From QYOJ01 sp964642545 (lineage in GTDB: Bacteria > Bacteroidota > Bacteroidia > Bacteroidales > FEN-979), in assembly GCA_964642545.1 (NCBI GenBank), contig CAZXQU010000111.1, positions 1 to 5,265 of the forward strand: a DNA stretch of 5,265 nt, given 5' to 3'. Positions within the stretch are counted from its first letter, which is position 1. Each line of letters opens with the position of its first letter. A model generated the notes under the pieces. The model searched no databases and had not been told where the DNA came from. It worked only from the letters and a program-made list of their open reading frames with translations. Shown here in pieces: positions 1 through 5,265 of this stretch. Both the position numbers and the translations under genes were made by a program.

Positions 1-361
1 CCTTACTGCTGCCTCCCGTAGGAGTCTGGTCCGTGTCTCAGTACCAGTGTGGGGGAAAATCCTCTCAGAACCCCTAGACATCGTAGTCTTGGTGAGCCGT
101 TACCTCACCAACAAACTAATGTCACGCATGCCCATCTAAAACCGCCGGAGCTTTAATTATAATGCGATGCCGCATCATAATGTTATGAAGTATTAATCCC
201 GATTTCTCGGGGCTATTCTCCAGTTAAAGGTAGGTTGCATACGCGTTACGCACCCGTGCGCCACTCGCCACCAGGTATTGCTACCCGTGCTGCCGTTCGA
301 CTTGCATGTATTAGGCCTGCCGCTAGCGTTAATCCTGAGCCAGGATCAAACTCTCCATAGT
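1..361 (-). rRNA. rrs: 16S ribosomal RNA, 5' part (truncated by window edge)
   Basis: Read on the minus strand, this is the 5' portion of the small-subunit rRNA. The universal 8F-27F site lies at 335-354 and the conserved site near E. coli position 338-357 lies at about 6-25. Counting back from the 8F site puts the mature 5' end near 361, give or take a few bases. The rest of the gene lies beyond position 1. The stretch corresponds to roughly the first 360 E. coli positions and includes V1 and V2. The helix region read from about 60 down to 20 (a run of C, then the ACTGGTACTGAGACACGG block) is typical of Bacteroidota. Assignment below phylum is not safe from this part alone. The gene is transcribed leftward, divergent from the gene at 841. 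Confidence 0.97.
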
Positions 362-511
362 AAAAGGAAATTATTGATCTTGTATTCAGGTTAATTATTC
401 CAAAGAAATTAATAGTATTTCTGGGATATTTGCTACTTATTCTTTACTTCAGACTTTCAAAGAACTTGATCTATATTGTCCGATAAACCGGAATAGATTT
501 CTAAATTCGGT
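362..511 (-). other. 16S rRNA leader (5' external transcribed spacer)
   Basis: This is the stretch of about 150 nt between the inferred start of transcription from the proximal rRNA promoter (about 508-511) and the mature 16S 5' end. It is AT-rich and codes for nothing credible. It carries a boxA-like motif at 454-467. A second, weaker TTTCTTTGG element lies at about 401-409 (minus strand). RNase III processing stems would need the sequence downstream of 16S, which is outside the window. Confidence 0.6.
454..467 (-). promoter_or_regulatory. boxA-like antitermination motif in the rRNA leader
   Basis: On the minus strand the sequence reads AAGTTCTTTGAAAG. TTCTTTGA-type elements recur in rRNA leaders and 16S-23S spacers of Bacteroidota and resemble the boxA element bound by NusB/NusE in other bacteria. 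The position, inside the leader about 95 nt upstream of mature 16S, fits that role. Assignment rests on motif resemblance and location only. Confidence 0.45.
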
Positions 512-545
512 CTGCAAAAGTACAACCATTTTTTAACTCTGCAAA
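507..545 (-). promoter_or_regulatory. Proximal rRNA promoter (P2)
   Basis: On the minus strand a TTTG (-33 element, 545 to 542) is followed after 19 bp by TACTTTTG (-7 element, 522 to 515). This matches the Bacteroidota sigma-ABfr consensus TTTG-N19-21-TAnnTTTG. Upstream, 546-576 is almost entirely A and T, which resembles an UP element, as expected for a strong rRNA promoter. Transcription should start near 508-511. The 18-bp core 507-524 recurs in the distal promoter. Confidence 0.8.
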
Positions 546-661
546 ATATTTTTTTAAAAATCAATAAAAATAATTTGCTTTCCAACTTCACTTCGACGCA
601 ATTTCTTGCATCCCTCTGGTTTTCTGCAGCTTTCCTAAGAACGTTACACATTGTGTGTAAA

Positions 662-699
662 TCGGAGTGCAAAAGTACACAATCTTTTCATTCAAACAA
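662..699 (-). promoter_or_regulatory. Distal rRNA promoter (P1)
   Basis: A second TACTTTTG (677 to 670, minus strand) lies exactly 155 bp upstream of the P2 copy. It is preceded after 19 bp by GTTG (700 to 697), a weaker -33 element than in P2. The region 700-725 further upstream is AT-rich. The core 662-679 shares TGTACTTTTGCA, two variable bases and CCGA with P2, so the match extends past the -7 element to the likely start point. Tandem promoters are common in rRNA operons. Whether P1 is used cannot be seen. Confidence 0.6.
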
Positions 700-802
700 C
701 ACACAAAATGAAAATATATTTTTGATTTCTGCTATTCAGTTGAAAATGAGCCTTAACTCGAAAAATAATATTGCCCAATGCGATAAAATTCTCATTTCTG
801 AT

Positions 803-810
803 TACATTTG
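803..810 (+). promoter_or_regulatory. Putative -7 promoter element for the outer-membrane protein gene
   Basis: TACATTTG is a perfect TAnnTTTG match placed so that transcription would start near 815, giving a leader of about 25 nt before the ATG at 841. No good TTTG lies 17-23 bp upstream; the nearest TTG (771-773) is 29 bp away. The call rests on the -7 element and its spacing from the gene. Confidence 0.35.
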
Positions 811-840
811 TACCAGGATTGAACCCACTTGTAAACAATT

Positions 841-1548
841 ATGTCTCGAAATACCTTTATCGTACTCTTTATCTTTGTACTCTCCTGTTCTGCTTTTTGC
901 CAGAATACCGACTCCATTACTGTAATCCCTATGTCAACTGCAGGAACCGATGATTCACAACCGGTTAAACTGACAGAAAAACTAAAACGGATTCCAAACC
1001 CCGATAGTTTCTGGCGCAGGGTTTCACTCGGGGGTAACCTCGGCTTCCAGTTTGGAACAGTCACTGGTTTTAATGTTTCGCCTGAAGCCAGAGTTCGTGC
1101 AGTCGACCAACTCTATGTTGGTGTAGGGTTTATCTATCAGTACTTCCGGTTCAAAGACTCCTTTTATGATACAGCAAACCTGGATTATATCAGCTATACC
1201 TCCAATACCTACGGAGGCAAGATCTACTTGCGCTATTACCTGAGAAGCCTGTTTGAGGGTTGGGCCGGAAACTTTTTTGCCCATGTCGAATACGAATACC
1301 TACATTATGTAGTCCCCTTTGTATATGATCCCAATGGTCAGTATGTGGATATTTATAACCCTGTTTACCGTTATTCCAAAGGAAGGGATGTAATGGATAT
1401 TCACAGTGCATTTGTAGGAGGAGGCTACAGCCAGCCAATCTCAAACAGGGTGTTCATCGACTTGCTGATCATGTTTAACCTGAACGACAGCCCCTCATCT
1501 CCCTATACAAACCCGGTTTTCAGACTGGGGGTTGGGGTTGGCCTTTAA
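841..1548 (+). CDS. Putative outer-membrane beta-barrel protein
   Basis: This 235-residue exported protein has no function I can name. Residues 1-20 form a signal peptide: a short basic start, a hydrophobic core (IVLFIFVLS), then SAFC directly before Gln21. This is the usual signal peptidase I site in Bacteroidota. Cys16 in VLSC is a poor lipobox, so a lipoprotein is possible but less likely. Residues 22-58 are a polar linker. From about 61 to the end there are roughly eight amphipathic, aromatic-rich, Gly-rich stretches (for example 61-72, 90-104, 122-135, 143-156, 186-197, 203-213, 224-235) typical of a small outer-membrane barrel. The C-terminal part (GGGYSQPI, then FNLNDSPSSPYTNPVFRLGVG) resembles an unnamed barrel family common in Bacteroidota, recalled and not searched. 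The ATG at 841 is chosen because it gives a complete signal peptide. It diverges from the rRNA operon and is followed after 113 bp by the DUF302 gene. No terminator is evident. Confidence 0.85.
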   Translation: MSRNTFIVLFIFVLSCSAFCQNTDSITVIPMSTAGTDDSQPVKLTEKLKRIPNPDSFWRRVSLGGNLGFQFGTVTGFNVSPEARVRAVDQLYVGVGFIYQYFRFKDSFYDTANLDYISYTSNTYGGKIYLRYYLRSLFEGWAGNFFAHVEYEYLHYVVPFVYDPNGQYVDIYNPVYRYSKGRDVMDIHSAFVGGGYSQPISNRVFIDLLIMFNLNDSPSSPYTNPVFRLGVGVGL

Positions 1549-1593
1549 CAATCCAATCTGCACATTGACGGTATACCGGTTTGAGGGATTCGT

Positions 1594-1601
1594 TATCTTT
1601 G
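1594..1601 (+). promoter_or_regulatory. Putative -7 promoter element for the DUF302 gene
   Basis: TATCTTTG matches TAnnTTTG and would start transcription near 1606, at the edge of the octamer repeat. The -33 partner is poor: TTTG at 1580-1583 is only 10 bp upstream and TTG at 1565-1567 is 26 bp upstream. If real, the DUF302 gene has its own promoter in addition to any readthrough from the barrel gene. Confidence 0.35.
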
Positions 1602-1607
1602 CCAGTC

Positions 1608-1631
1608 AAATAGCGAAATAGCGAAATTGTG
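1608..1631 (+). repeat. 8-bp tandem repeat (AAATAGCG), two perfect units plus one degenerate
   Basis: Two perfect AAATAGCG units (1608-1615, 1616-1623) are followed by a diverged third, AAATTGTG (1624-1631). The array lies just after the putative -7 element, inside the predicted 5' leader of the DUF302 gene. The possible GTG start at 1629 falls in the degenerate unit. A change in copy number would alter leader length by 8 nt. Confidence 0.75.
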
Positions 1632-1661
1632 AAAATTATAAAGAAAATTATTAAGAAGACG

Positions 1662-2084
1662 ATGGAGATTGATAATGTAATAATTGAAAACGAAAGCCGC
1701 TTTGGTTTTGATGAGACAATCTCAAAGATCCAGCAAAGCGCTGAACTGCGGGGATGGAAGATCCCAACGGTTCATGACCTGCAAGAGACCCTGAGAAAGA
1801 ATCAGATAGACGTTCAGGAGGTGAAGGTGATCGAGTTGTGCAAACCCGAATTCTCCGGCGCTTTGATGAAAGAAGATCAGAGCAAATTTGCCTCAGCCCT
1901 GATGCCGTGTCGCATATCTGTTTACTGCAAATCCGACGGCAAAACATACATCTCCCGTATCAACTCAGGGATGCTTTCCATGTTTATGAAAGGCACTATT
2001 GGTAAGGTTATGGGAATGGCCGGATCGGAGATGGAGCTCATTCTCAATGATGTGTTTGACCAGGATCCGTTGCTGGATTACTAG
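1662..2084 (+). CDS. DUF302 domain protein, cytoplasmic
   Basis: The 140-residue product has no signal peptide or membrane segment and looks like a DUF302 (TT1751-like fold) protein. The family's biochemical role is not established. Seen features: an N-terminal strand and helix FGFDETISKIQQSAELRGWKIP (14-35), His38 in TVHDL, the segment VIELCKPEFSGALM (56-69) with Cys60 and Pro62, the LMPCRISVYCKSDGKTYISRIN stretch (80-101) with Pro82 and Cys83, and a Met-rich segment at 104-124 with six Met. The order ..CxP..(16-20 residues)..LxPCxxxVY is what I recall as the family core. The start is ambiguous. ATG at 1662 has a purine-rich AAGAAG at 1653-1658 and begins close to the domain. GTG at 1629 in the same frame would add 11 mostly Lys/Ile residues and start inside the octamer repeat, so I prefer the ATG. 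The gene is convergent with the M28 peptidase gene, with 28 bp between stop codons. Confidence 0.8.
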   Translation: MEIDNVIIENESRFGFDETISKIQQSAELRGWKIPTVHDLQETLRKNQIDVQEVKVIELCKPEFSGALMKEDQSKFASALMPCRISVYCKSDGKTYISRINSGMLSMFMKGTIGKVMGMAGSEMELILNDVFDQDPLLDY

Positions 2085-2086
2085 AT

Positions 2087-2117
2087 ACGTCTCACGTCTC
2101 ACGTCTCACGTCTCACG
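2087..2117 (+). repeat. 7-bp tandem repeat (ACGTCTC), 4.4 copies, between convergent genes
   Basis: Four perfect ACGTCTC units (2087-2114) plus ACG (2115-2117). The array fills nearly all of the 28-bp gap between the DUF302 stop (2082-2084) and the M28 peptidase gene, and it supplies that gene's TGA stop (2115 to 2113, minus strand). On the minus strand every unit holds a TGA. Because 7 is not a multiple of 3, TGA occurs in all three reading frames; the plus strand of the repeat has no stop in any frame. There is no hairpin followed by a T run. Confidence 0.9.
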
Positions 2118-3603
2118 GCCAGTCCTGTAGTGGCATATCAAACAGGTGCCCGATCTGCTTGATGTAGTAATTGAGGTCGGATAAAAATGTGGCTTTTCCT
2201 GAAACCTTCTGAAAGCCGATGTGTCCAATCTTTTCTGTACGAATGATAAACTCCTCTGCAAACTTCGTGATTGGAATCATTCCCGTATAGTTGATTCGTT
2301 CGGGTCTGTCGCGGTAGGTGTGATAATCGGCGTGAAGTCCGGTAGTGATATAGAAAATAGGGATCTTCTTTTTGTAAAAACACTCCTGGTCGGAAAAGCT
2401 GGAAGGCCCCTTGTACGGTTTTATCCGGAAAGGAAACTTCGGCATATCCCTGTAAATAAGGTTCCATTGAGGCGATGTCTCAGTCGCCAGTGCCGTAATC
2501 CTGTTGCCCTCAGCCCCCAAACGCCCCACCATGTCGAAATTACACATGTAAGCGACTTCATCCATTGGGATAACCGGATGTTCGCAAAAGTAACTGGAAC
2601 CAATCATGCCCAACTCTTCTGCTCCGAAAGCAATAAACAGGTAGTTAAAAGAACTATTGTCACGCTGTGTTAAAAATCGGGCAAGTTCAAGCATCATAGC
2701 TACGCCACTTGCGTTGTCGTCGGCACCACAACGGGGATTTCCCCGCTTGTTAAGACCAACATGATCGTAATGAGCGCCCACAATGACTGTTTGGCTTGCC
2801 CGGTTGTTCAGGAATCCGATCACATTAGTATAATTCATTTTACTCTTTAACCTGGTCGTCATCAGGTAGACGGACTGACCTTCTGATTTTTTCAACTCTT
2901 TGGCAACATCTTCGACGACAAATAAAACTGCGCCCTGTACTATTGATGGGTGTTTGAAATCGAACAGTTCAGGATATTCCGGGGAGTCTGGATTCCAAAG
3001 AATAACACCAAGAGCACCTCGCCTGAATGCTTCTTCAAGCCGCTCCCGTATGGATAATCGCGCTAGGGTAGTTGAATCGTTGGGGAGATTTCCGGGAAGA
3101 GGAAATTCCATCAGAAGTACCCTTTCGGAAGGACTTTCTTTCCCTGAATAGTCATTAAATACAAGAATGGAGTCGCATATTCCATGACCAACATCGAGAA
3201 GTTCACCGGTAATTTTGTCGTTCGCAGAAAAGGAGGTCAGTCCAAAATCCTTGCGGTAGCTATACTCCCTGTAATCGGTATGAAGAAAGTTCTCGTCTCT
3301 TGGAAAATTATTGTATTCATTGGCAACCAGTTGAATATAGGATCCACTGTCGCTGCCTGCCGGCTCCAGTCCGATTTTCCGGAAACTGTCAATAATGTAA
3401 GCTGAAGCCATGGTGTCGCCATGTGTGCCTGCTTCTCTGCCTTCCAGGGAGTCGGAAGCCAGAATGAAAATATCGGTTTTCAGTCGTTGAAGGATTGCAG
3501 AATCGGAAAAAGAGAAAGCTTTTTCCTGGCAGTACAGCAATCCCGTGTTTAGGAAGGCCAGGTAAAACAGCCCAATTAGCCATGGAAGTCGAAAGTTGCG
3601 CAC
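2113..3603 (-). CDS. Secreted M28 family zinc metallopeptidase with PA domain
   Basis: This 496-residue exported protein is a predicted aminopeptidase of family M28, with two co-catalytic zinc ions. Residues 1-25 are a signal peptide ending LLYC before Gln26. A PA (protease-associated) insertion fits about 125-250 (VLLMEFPLP, then AFRRGALGVILW). The catalytic part follows at about 255-455. Ligands and catalytic residues read from motifs are His278 (GAHYDHVG), Asp295 as bridging ligand (GADDNASG), Glu329 as general base and Glu330 as ligand (GAEELG), Asp357 (NFDMVG) and His428 (DYHTYRD). All are intact, so it should be active. Substrate is unknown; M28 enzymes of this layout usually remove N-terminal residues from peptides. 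The start is GTG at 3603, five bases after the pepD stop and without a Shine-Dalgarno-like sequence, which suggests expression coupled to pepD. The next Met is residue 65, past the signal peptide. The stop lies in the heptamer repeat. Confidence 0.92.
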   Translation of the reverse strand: MRNFRLPWLIGLFYLAFLNTGLLYCQEKAFSFSDSAILQRLKTDIFILASDSLEGREAGTHGDTMASAYIIDSFRKIGLEPAGSDSGSYIQLVANEYNNFPRDENFLHTDYREYSYRKDFGLTSFSANDKITGELLDVGHGICDSILVFNDYSGKESPSERVLLMEFPLPGNLPNDSTTLARLSIRERLEEAFRRGALGVILWNPDSPEYPELFDFKHPSIVQGAVLFVVEDVAKELKKSEGQSVYLMTTRLKSKMNYTNVIGFLNNRASQTVIVGAHYDHVGLNKRGNPRCGADDNASGVAMMLELARFLTQRDNSSFNYLFIAFGAEELGMIGSSYFCEHPVIPMDEVAYMCNFDMVGRLGAEGNRITALATETSPQWNLIYRDMPKFPFRIKPYKGPSSFSDQECFYKKKIPIFYITTGLHADYHTYRDRPERINYTGMIPITKFAEEFIIRTEKIGHIGFQKVSGKATFLSDLNYYIKQIGHLFDMPLQDWP

Positions 3604-3608
3604 GGGGG

Positions 3609-5069
3609 CTATTTCGCAGGTGTGTTTTTCAATACCTCGACCAGCAGATCCCAGAACTTCACCGTAGTAGCAATGTTGAGCCGTTCATCAGGAGAGTGGG
3701 CCCCCTTGATGGTAGGCCCAAACGAAACCATGTCCATTCCCGGGTAGATAGCTCCAATCAGGCCACACTCCAACCCCGCATGAATTGCCAGTACTTCAGG
3801 TTCTTTGCCGAAAAGTTTTTTATAGGAAGCCACCGTGAGGCGAAGAATCTCTGAATCGGGATTAGGATTCCATCCGGGATACCCACCTGTTTGTTCCACC
3901 TGTGCACCTGCAAGATGAAACAGGCTCGCTACCATGTCGCCAATATCCTTTTTTGAAGACTCAACAGAGCTTCGCTGGCTGGTTGTGACAACAATCATGT
4001 CTCCTTTCATCTTAACCGATGCCAGGTTGGTGGAGGTCTCCACAAAATTGTCAATCTCCTTTGACATAGCTATAACGCCATGCGGACAGGCATAGATTGC
4101 ATTGAGCAGGCGTTCCTGCAAACCGGTTGCCAGCACTGATGAAGGCAGGTCAGTCCGCGAAACATGAAACTTCAAATCGGGTTCGGTGACATGTAGTTCC
4201 CCGACAATATTTTCATGAAATGTCTTTGCATAGGTCTCAAAGTCATTGGCTGACCCTTCCGGGATTACCACGCAGGCAAATCCTTCACGGGCCAGTGCAT
4301 TCCTCAGGTTGCCGGCATCAAGGGAGCTGAGACGGGCATCGAACGTATGATATGAATTCCACAGAAAGCGGCCGACGATTTTCACAGCGTTACCCCGACC
4401 TTTATTGATATCGTCACCCGAATGACCTCCAACAAGGCCGGTGATACTAACATCAAAAGCGACCTGATTGGAAGGCAGTGCTTCAGTCTCTTTCAGGAAT
4501 GCAGCTACAGTATCTTTCCCTCCGGCACATCCGATGAAGAGTTGTCCTTCGTCTTCTGAGTCGAGGTTGATCAGGATTTTCCCATGAAGCAGGTCGTGTT
4601 TCAACCCGAAGGCCCCTGTCAAACCGGTCTCTTCATCCATCGTAAAGAGCGCTTCCAGGGGAGGGTGGGGGATGTCGTTGGCTTCCAGAACTGCAAGAGA
4701 GGCAGCAATGCCAATTCCGCAATCGGCGCCCAGGGTAGTCCCTGTTGCTTTCACCCACTCTCCTTCGATCCGGGGTTGGATAGGGTCGTTGGCAAAGTCG
4801 TGATTCGAATCTGAATTCTTTTCGCCAACCATATCCATATGGCTTTGGAGGATGACAGTCTTCCTGTCTTCGTAGCCAGGAGTGGCAGGTTTAAGAATCA
4901 CCACATTTCCGGTCTCATCAAGGATTCCCTCCAGCTTATGGCTGATTGCAAAGTCAAGCAGGTATTTTGCGATTTTTTCTTCTCTCTTTGAAGGTCTGGG
5001 AATTTCACAAATGTCGGCAAAGTAGTGCCAGAGGCGAGTTGGTTTGAGTGAATGCAGCAAGTTGTCCAT
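3609..5069 (-). CDS. pepD: Cytosolic non-specific dipeptidase PepD (aminoacyl-histidine dipeptidase, M20 family)
   Basis: PepD hydrolyses a broad range of dipeptides, including Xaa-His, in the cytoplasm. The 486 residues match the family's usual length (about 485 in E. coli), and no signal peptide is present. Metal and catalytic residues read from motifs: His77 and Asp79 (SHMDMV), Asp116 (GADCG) as bridging ligand, Glu146 as general base and Glu147 (MDEETG), Asp170 (NLDSED) and His458 (GAHSPDE). These sit exactly three residues before those reported for Vibrio alginolyticus PepD (His80, Asp82, Asp119, Glu149, Glu150, Asp173, His461), so the active-site spacing is fully kept. A lid/dimerisation domain would fit about 190-390, beginning near GLVGGHSGDD. 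The ATG at 5069 gives the standard N-terminus (LWHYFADICEIPRPS). It is the first gene of a two-gene leftward operon with the secreted M28 peptidase, and a promoter is visible at 5098-5126. Confidence 0.96.
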   Translation of the reverse strand: MDNLLHSLKPTRLWHYFADICEIPRPSKREEKIAKYLLDFAISHKLEGILDETGNVVILKPATPGYEDRKTVILQSHMDMVGEKNSDSNHDFANDPIQPRIEGEWVKATGTTLGADCGIGIAASLAVLEANDIPHPPLEALFTMDEETGLTGAFGLKHDLLHGKILINLDSEDEGQLFIGCAGGKDTVAAFLKETEALPSNQVAFDVSITGLVGGHSGDDINKGRGNAVKIVGRFLWNSYHTFDARLSSLDAGNLRNALAREGFACVVIPEGSANDFETYAKTFHENIVGELHVTEPDLKFHVSRTDLPSSVLATGLQERLLNAIYACPHGVIAMSKEIDNFVETSTNLASVKMKGDMIVVTTSQRSSVESSKKDIGDMVASLFHLAGAQVEQTGGYPGWNPNPDSEILRLTVASYKKLFGKEPEVLAIHAGLECGLIGAIYPGMDMVSFGPTIKGAHSPDERLNIATTVKFWDLLVEVLKNTPAK

Positions 5070-5097
5070 TCCAGTTATATTAAGTTTGTAGCAGGTA

Positions 5098-5126
5098 CAA
5101 ATATAGTTTTTTTTACCTTTACCAAA
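5098..5126 (-). promoter_or_regulatory. Promoter of the pepD-M28 operon
   Basis: On the minus strand TTTG (5126 to 5123) is followed after 17 bp by TATATTTG (5105 to 5098), a full TAnnTTTG match. Transcription should start near 5092, giving a leader of about 22 nt before the pepD ATG. The spacer is T/A-rich. Spacing is at the short end of the 17-23 bp range seen in Bacteroidota. Confidence 0.7.
5114..5121 (+). promoter_or_regulatory. Possible -7 element for the rightward gene at 5144
   Basis: TACCTTTA matches TAnnTTTG at all fixed positions but the last. A TTTG lies at 5085-5088, 25 bp upstream, somewhat beyond the usual spacing. If used, transcription starts near 5127, and the site overlaps the pepD promoter spacer and abuts its -33 element. 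Confidence 0.25.
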
Positions 5127-5143
5127 AATTAGGATTTCGAATC

Positions 5144-5265
5144 GTGGCGCGAAAAGAGAAACAAAAAAAGAATAAGAATGAGCGAATCCGCTTTGGATTC
5201 AGAAGCCTTGCATTCCGGTACAGCATATTCTTCATTCTGGCAGTGATGCTGATCTTCCTTGTGTC
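5144..5265 (+). CDS. N-terminal fragment of a membrane-anchored protein of unknown function
   Basis: Only the first 40 codons are in the window. The GTG at 5144 is preceded by AGGA at 5131-5134, a suitable ribosome binding site, and no in-frame ATG occurs before codon 35. Residues 1-16 are very rich in Lys, Arg, Asn and Glu (ARKEKQKKNKNERIR). Residues 17-26 contain FGFRSLAFRY, and from about 27 on the sequence is strongly hydrophobic (SIFFILAVMLIFLV), a membrane segment or signal anchor that runs off the edge. The basic side would stay in the cytoplasm. N-termini of this kind occur in sensor histidine kinases and SpoIIE-type phosphatases of Bacteroidota, among others; nothing here decides between them. 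It is divergent from pepD with 74 bp between the starts. Confidence 0.6.
   Translation, partial: MARKEKQKKNKNERIRFGFRSLAFRYSIFFILAVMLIFLV

Noticed and set aside
457..672. 71-codon open frame on the minus strand upstream of 16S
   Set aside because: It spans both the leader and the P2 promoter, has a low-complexity product, and is explained by AT-rich noncoding DNA.
717..724. TATTTTTG on the plus strand, a match to the -7 consensus
   Set aside because: It lies in AT-rich DNA upstream of P1, has no -33 partner at proper spacing, and would leave a leader of more than 110 nt before 841.
575..953. Two overlapping plus-strand open frames before and into the barrel gene
   Set aside because: They cover the rRNA promoter region and overlap the signal peptide of the much better supported gene at 841; their products resemble nothing.
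1569..1578. 10-bp palindrome CGGTATACCG after the barrel gene, considered as terminator or operator
   Set aside because: It can form only a 3-bp stem and no T run follows, so it is not a terminator; a single short palindrome is weak evidence for an operator.
2087..2117. Heptamer array considered as a CRISPR remnant or attachment site
   Set aside because: Units are 7 bp with no spacers, no cas genes are nearby, and no integrase or duplicated gene end is present.
2221..2673. 150-codon plus-strand open frame inside the M28 gene
   Set aside because: It is antisense to conserved catalytic motifs of the M28 peptidase and has no promoter or ribosome site of note.
3495..3854. 119-codon plus-strand open frame across the pepD-M28 junction
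   Set aside because: Antisense shadow of two well-supported genes; basic, compositionally odd product.

Overview
The window comes from a member of the Bacteroidota. Three independent signs agree. The first 361 bases are the 5' third of a 16S rRNA gene on the minus strand with Bacteroidota-type V1-V2 sequence. Several intergenic regions carry the TAnnTTTG / TTTG promoter elements of that phylum. Two exported proteins have signal peptides that end directly before a glutamine, as is usual there. The order cannot be fixed from this stretch; a Bacteroidales/Marinilabiliales-type anaerobe is a guess.

Layout from left to right: (1) 1-361, start of an rRNA operon transcribed leftward and cut off by the window edge. 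(2) 362-840, an AT-rich gene-free stretch holding the rRNA leader, a boxA-like motif and two tandem rRNA promoters 155 bp apart, then a putative rightward promoter. (3) 841-1548, a small outer-membrane beta-barrel protein (+). (4) 1662-2084, a cytoplasmic DUF302 protein (+), preceded by an 8-bp tandem repeat. (5) 2087-2117, a 7-bp tandem repeat that fills the gap between convergent genes and supplies the stop codon of the next gene. (6) 5069 down to 2113, a two-gene leftward operon: pepD (M20 family cytosolic dipeptidase), then a secreted M28 metallopeptidase with a PA domain. (7) 5144 to the right edge, the first 40 codons of a divergent membrane protein.

The two peptidases fit a shared role in peptide use. 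The exported M28 enzyme would trim peptides in the periplasm or outside the cell, and PepD would split dipeptides in the cytoplasm. All metal ligands of both enzymes are present. The outer-membrane protein and the DUF302 protein have no clear link to them.

This is mostly an ordinary chromosomal region. I see no mobile element, CRISPR array, tRNA or defence system, and nothing that amounts to a new biological system. The points most worth a second look are the short tandem repeats on both sides of the DUF302 gene, the duplicated rRNA promoter module, and the compact divergent promoter region at 5098-5126.
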